Below, piece after piece: positions 6,246 through 9,020 of a stretch of DNA of 9,020 nt. The stretch is taken from assembly GCA_039819565.1 (NCBI GenBank), contig JBCBRU010000355.1:1-9020 (forward strand), read 5' to 3'. Source of the DNA: JAHQVK01 sp039819565. GTDB taxonomy: Bacteria > Myxococcota > Kuafuiibacteriia > Kuafuiibacteriales > Kuafuiibacteriaceae. The notes beneath the pieces were generated by a model, which made no database searches, was not told where the DNA came from, and was given only the letters and a program-made list of their open reading frames with translations. Position 1 is the first letter of the stretch; each line of letters opens with the position of its first letter. The translations under genes were made by a program, and so were the position numbers.

Positions 6246-7609
6246 TGTTGCTCCCTTTTCCCGACGCTCAACGCGACCCGGCTGACCTCGCGATGCTCCC
6301 GGCGTCGCGTCTCGTGCCTCCGCCGATTACCGCGCGCCGCCTCGCGCGGGCCCTCGGGGTGATGTTCGTCTTGGTCCTGGTGGGCCTCGCCATCGCGCCC
6401 TGGCAGCAAAACGTATCCGGAGCGGGGCGCGTGATCGCCTTTCTGCCCGTCGACCGTCAGCAGTCGGTCCAAGCCCCCATCAAGGGCGTGATCGAGACCT
6501 GGTATGTCCGCGAAGGCGAGCGCGTGAAGAAGGGCCAACCCTTGGCTCGGCTCCGCGACAACGACCCCGAGTACTTTCAGCGCCTCCAGCAGACCCGCGA
6601 GACGGTCGAAGTCCAGCTGACCAGCTACGAGAACCAGGTCATCCAGCTCGGCAGCTACGTCGAAGCCCTAGAGGACGCTCGTGAGCAAGCGGTCGCGGCC
6701 GCTCAGGCCGGCGTCGATCAGGCCGAGCAAAAGGTCCGCGCAACGGCTCAGAAGCTCGCCGCCGCGGAGGCGGCGGATGAGACCGCGTCCATCAACCTGC
6801 GCCGCTCGCAGACCCTCCACGAGAAGGGCCTCATCTCGGACCGAAAGCTCGAGCTTGCCACCCTGAAGGCCACGAAGACGCAGACGGACCGCCGGGCCGC
6901 GGAAGCGGACAAGAAGGCCGCGGAGGGAAGCCTCCGCGAGAAGCGCTCCGCCCTCCGCAACAAGCGAGCCGAAGCCACCGCCAAGGTGGAGAACGCACGT
7001 GCCTCCCGCGGCAAAGCTGAGGTCTCGGTGCAGGACGCCCGTCAGAAGCTCCTCGACGTCGACGTGAAGCTCGCCCGCCAGCGGACTCAGGAGATCCTCG
7101 CGCCCATCGACGCCTTCGTTCTGCGCATTGCCAAGGCCCCAGGTCAGGAGCAAGTAAAGCAGGGCGACCTCCTCACCGTCCTCGTGCCCGACACCCAGGA
7201 CCGGGTGGCCGAGGTCTATGTGGACGGTAACGATGCCGCCCTCATCACCCCTGGACGCAAGGTGCGTCTGCAGTTCGAGGGCTGGCCGGCCGTACAGTTC
7301 GCAGGCTGGCCTTCGGTGGCGGTCGGCACTTTCGGGGGCCTCGTGACGGTGGTCGACACCGCCGACGACGGGAAGGGAGACTTCCGCATCATCGTGACCC
7401 CGGACCCCGACGAACCGGAGTGGCCGAGCGCCCAGTATCTGCGTCAGGGCACCCGAGCCAAGACCTGGATCCTTCTCAGCAAGGTGACCCTTGGCTACGA
7501 GATGTGGCGTCGATTCAACGGGTTCCCGCCCGCAGTAAAGGTCGCTCCGACCGGTGACGGAAAGTCCGGCGCCAAGGAGCCAAAGGCGGGTAAGGGTCAC
7601 GGCAAGTGA
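6245..7609 (+). CDS. HlyD-family periplasmic adaptor (membrane fusion protein)
   Basis: This 454-residue adaptor should bridge the inner-membrane ABC protein and the outer-membrane channel. It has a cytoplasmic N-terminus of about 35 residues and one membrane span (about 37-52, LGVMFVLVLVGLAIAPW). The first lipoyl half is VQAPIKGVIETWYVREGERV (75-94). A long alpha-hairpin coiled coil of two near-equal arms follows (about 108-186 and 199-282, rich in Ala, Lys, Glu and Arg), then the second lipoyl half (ILAPIDAFVLRI, 284-295) and a beta-barrel domain with GWPAVQFAGWPSVAVG. A Lys/Gly-rich tail (about 432-454) ends the protein. The hairpin tip contains R187-x3-L191-x6-S198, exactly the RLS motif used by adaptors to contact TolC-type channels. 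The start is ATG 6245-6247, which overlaps the ABC stop (TGATG) and has GGAG 8 nt upstream. The longer open frame back to 6116 lies inside the ABC gene and is not used. Its stop overlaps the next gene's GTG. Confidence 0.92.
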   Translation: MLLPFPDAQRDPADLAMLPASRLVPPPITARRLARALGVMFVLVLVGLAIAPWQQNVSGAGRVIAFLPVDRQQSVQAPIKGVIETWYVREGERVKKGQPLARLRDNDPEYFQRLQQTRETVEVQLTSYENQVIQLGSYVEALEDAREQAVAAAQAGVDQAEQKVRATAQKLAAAEAADETASINLRRSQTLHEKGLISDRKLELATLKATKTQTDRRAAEADKKAAEGSLREKRSALRNKRAEATAKVENARASRGKAEVSVQDARQKLLDVDVKLARQRTQEILAPIDAFVLRIAKAPGQEQVKQGDLLTVLVPDTQDRVAEVYVDGNDAALITPGRKVRLQFEGWPAVQFAGWPSVAVGTFGGLVTVVDTADDGKGDFRIIVTPDPDEPEWPSAQYLRQGTRAKTWILLSKVTLGYEMWRRFNGFPPAVKVAPTGDGKSGAKEPKAGKGHGK

Positions 7610-9020
7610 GCCTGACCGGCCTGGCTACCGCACTCTTCCTCCCTAGCCTTGCTGTCCCGGCCGCCGAGTTTGACCGGGAGGTCATGGAAGCGCTCTCTCG
7701 CGACTACGGCGAGCTGGGCCCCGTGGACACCACGACCACCACCGGCGGGCAGGCTCTGGGATTCGACGCGGTGCTGCGTTCGATCGAATCCCACCACCCG
7801 ATGGTCGAGGCGGCCGCGGCGGGCGTGCGCATGGCGCGGGGAGAGCGGCTCGCCGCCGACGGCGGCTTCGACCCGAAGATCGGGGTCAAGGGTCAGCTCA
7901 CCCCCACGGGCTACTACGACGTGAGCGCGGTGGACGCGAAGGTCTCCCAGGCCACCCCCCTGTGGGGCCTCGAGCTCGACGCCGGATATCGGATCGGGGT
8001 CACCGGGGACGACGACGGTTTGGCGACCTACGACGAACGCGCCACCCTCGACGGGGGTGAGCTCAAGGGCGGACTGCGTCTGCCGCTGCTGCGCGACGGC
8101 CCCATCGACGCCCGACGAGCCGACCTTCGACGGAGTACGGTCAGCCTGCGCAGCGCGGAAGCAGAGCTGGACCGCACCGGGCTGAGCCTCGTGGTGGCGG
8201 GCGCCCAGAGCTACTGGGACTGGGTCGCAGCCGGGGAGTCCTACCGGGTGGTCCGGGCCCTCGTGGCTCTCGCCGAGACACGCAACACCCAGCTGGGCGT
8301 CCGTATCGACGCCGGCGACGCCGCGGAGATCGACCGAGCCGAGAACCTCCGGAGTTTGCTCAAGCGACGAGACGCGCTGATCAAGGCCGAGCGAAAGCTC
8401 CAGAAGGCGGCCATCAAGCTGTCCCTTTTCTACCGAAGCCGGGGCGGGGATCCGGTGGTCCCCAGCTCGTCTCGACTCCCCAAGCAGGTTCCGGCTGCGC
8501 AAGCGCTCCCTCCGGACGAGCGGGAAGCGGGTCTTGTCCGGGCGATGAATGGCCGCCCCGAGATCACGGTGGCGACGGCGGCCGAAGACCGCGCCCGAGT
8601 GGACGCAGAGCTCGCCAACAACGGCATCCTCCCGAGGGTCGACCTCGAGTTCAAGTTCTCACAGGACTTCGGCACCGACCCGGCCCTCAACGACTCCTTT
8701 AGTCTCAAGTCCCTGGAGCCCTTCGAAATCAAAGCGCTGGTGTCGGTGGAGCTTCCCGTGCTCCTCCGCAAAGGCCGAGGTAAGGCCGGGCAGGCTACGG
8801 CCAAGTTGGATGCCGCCACCGCCAAGCTCCAGTTCACCCGGGAGAAGCTTCGCGCCGAGGTTCAGGACCTCTGGTCGGAGCTCAATGCCGCCGTGCGCCG
8901 AGCCCAGGTGGCCGCTCAGTCCGCCAACGTGGCGGAGGTGGCCGCCGCCTGCTCGCGAAGGTTCAAGATGAAGGGGCTGGTCGCGCCCTCCACCAGGCGC
9001 ACCCGCTCCGCGGCGGCGAC
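7606..9020 (+). CDS. TolC-family outer-membrane channel (partial, runs off window)
   Basis: A frame open for 471 codons to the window end encodes an outer-membrane efflux protein. The GTG start (7606-7608) overlaps the adaptor's TGA (GTGA). An in-frame TAA at 7591-7593 rules out an earlier start, and AAGGG at 7592-7596 is a fitting ribosome site. Residues 1-20 (SLTGLATALFLPSLAVPAA) look like a short signal peptide with an Ala-Ala cleavage site. The mature protein has the TolC two-repeat pattern: FDAVLRSIESHHPMVEAA with the helix after it, a strand pair in the region QATPLWGLELDAGYRIG (115-131), LRLPLLRDGPIDARRADLRR (157-176), then long helices. The second repeat includes NGRPEITVATAAEDRARVDAE, ILPRVDLEF and VSVELPVLLRKGRGKAGQATAKLDAA. 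It would trimerise as the outer-membrane exit duct for the upstream ABC and adaptor proteins. The last 16 or so residues (from KGLVAPST) fit the family poorly, so the gene end may be divergent or affected by sequence quality. Confidence 0.9.
   Translation, partial: MSLTGLATALFLPSLAVPAAEFDREVMEALSRDYGELGPVDTTTTTGGQALGFDAVLRSIESHHPMVEAAAAGVRMARGERLAADGGFDPKIGVKGQLTPTGYYDVSAVDAKVSQATPLWGLELDAGYRIGVTGDDDGLATYDERATLDGGELKGGLRLPLLRDGPIDARRADLRRSTVSLRSAEAELDRTGLSLVVAGAQSYWDWVAAGESYRVVRALVALAETRNTQLGVRIDAGDAAEIDRAENLRSLLKRRDALIKAERKLQKAAIKLSLFYRSRGGDPVVPSSSRLPKQVPAAQALPPDEREAGLVRAMNGRPEITVATAAEDRARVDAELANNGILPRVDLEFKFSQDFGTDPALNDSFSLKSLEPFEIKALVSVELPVLLRKGRGKAGQATAKLDAATAKLQFTREKLRAEVQDLWSELNAAVRRAQVAAQSANVAEVAAACSRRFKMKGLVAPSTRRTRSAAA

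Noticed and set aside
7597..8502. 301-codon minus-strand open frame opposite the TolC-type gene
   Set aside because: It is a shadow of the channel gene, and the + strand frame carries the TolC repeats and an overlapping start.

Overview
This is a GC-rich window with dense coding and short intergenic gaps. It carries an envelope-spanning ABC / membrane-fusion / TolC-type set, so the host is a diderm (Gram-negative) bacterium. GC-rich third codon positions and the mix of genes would fit Myxococcota or another GC-rich proteobacterial-type lineage. That placement is an inference from general impression, with no marker gene to fix it.

Left end (1-1171). The first 82 bases are a perfect inverted copy of bases 407-488, which lie inside the rraA-like gene. 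Directly after this copy comes the C-terminal part of an unidentified + strand protein ending at 246. The left edge therefore looks like an inverted-duplication junction, either an assembly or amplification chimera or a very recent rearrangement. Next is an intact RraA-family gene on the minus strand (284-772), read from a TTG start behind a strong Shine-Dalgarno sequence. A small winged-helix regulator runs divergently from it (848-1171).

Middle (1172-3953, minus strand). A LysR-type regulator of the NhaR type is followed after 4 bases by a periplasmic gamma-glutamyltransferase with all its key catalytic residues, so the two are probably one operon. The gamma-glutamyltransferase stop codon directly abuts the stop codon of the winged-helix gene.

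Right part (3954-9020, + strand). A 153-bp AT-richer intergenic region with an imperfect 19-bp dyad separates the NhaR-like gene from a divergent three-gene operon. The operon encodes an ABC exporter with an N-terminal inactive C39-like domain, a HlyD-type periplasmic adaptor with a recognisable RLS tip motif, and a TolC-type outer-membrane channel that runs off the window. The genes are translationally coupled (TGATG and GTGA overlaps). Together they would form a continuous type I secretion or efflux conduit.

The most notable observation is that the ABC protein keeps Walker A but has replaced the Q-loop Gln, the LSGGQ signature, the Walker B catalytic Glu and the H-loop His. No secreted substrate gene is visible in the window, and nothing here identifies a clearly new defence or mobile system.
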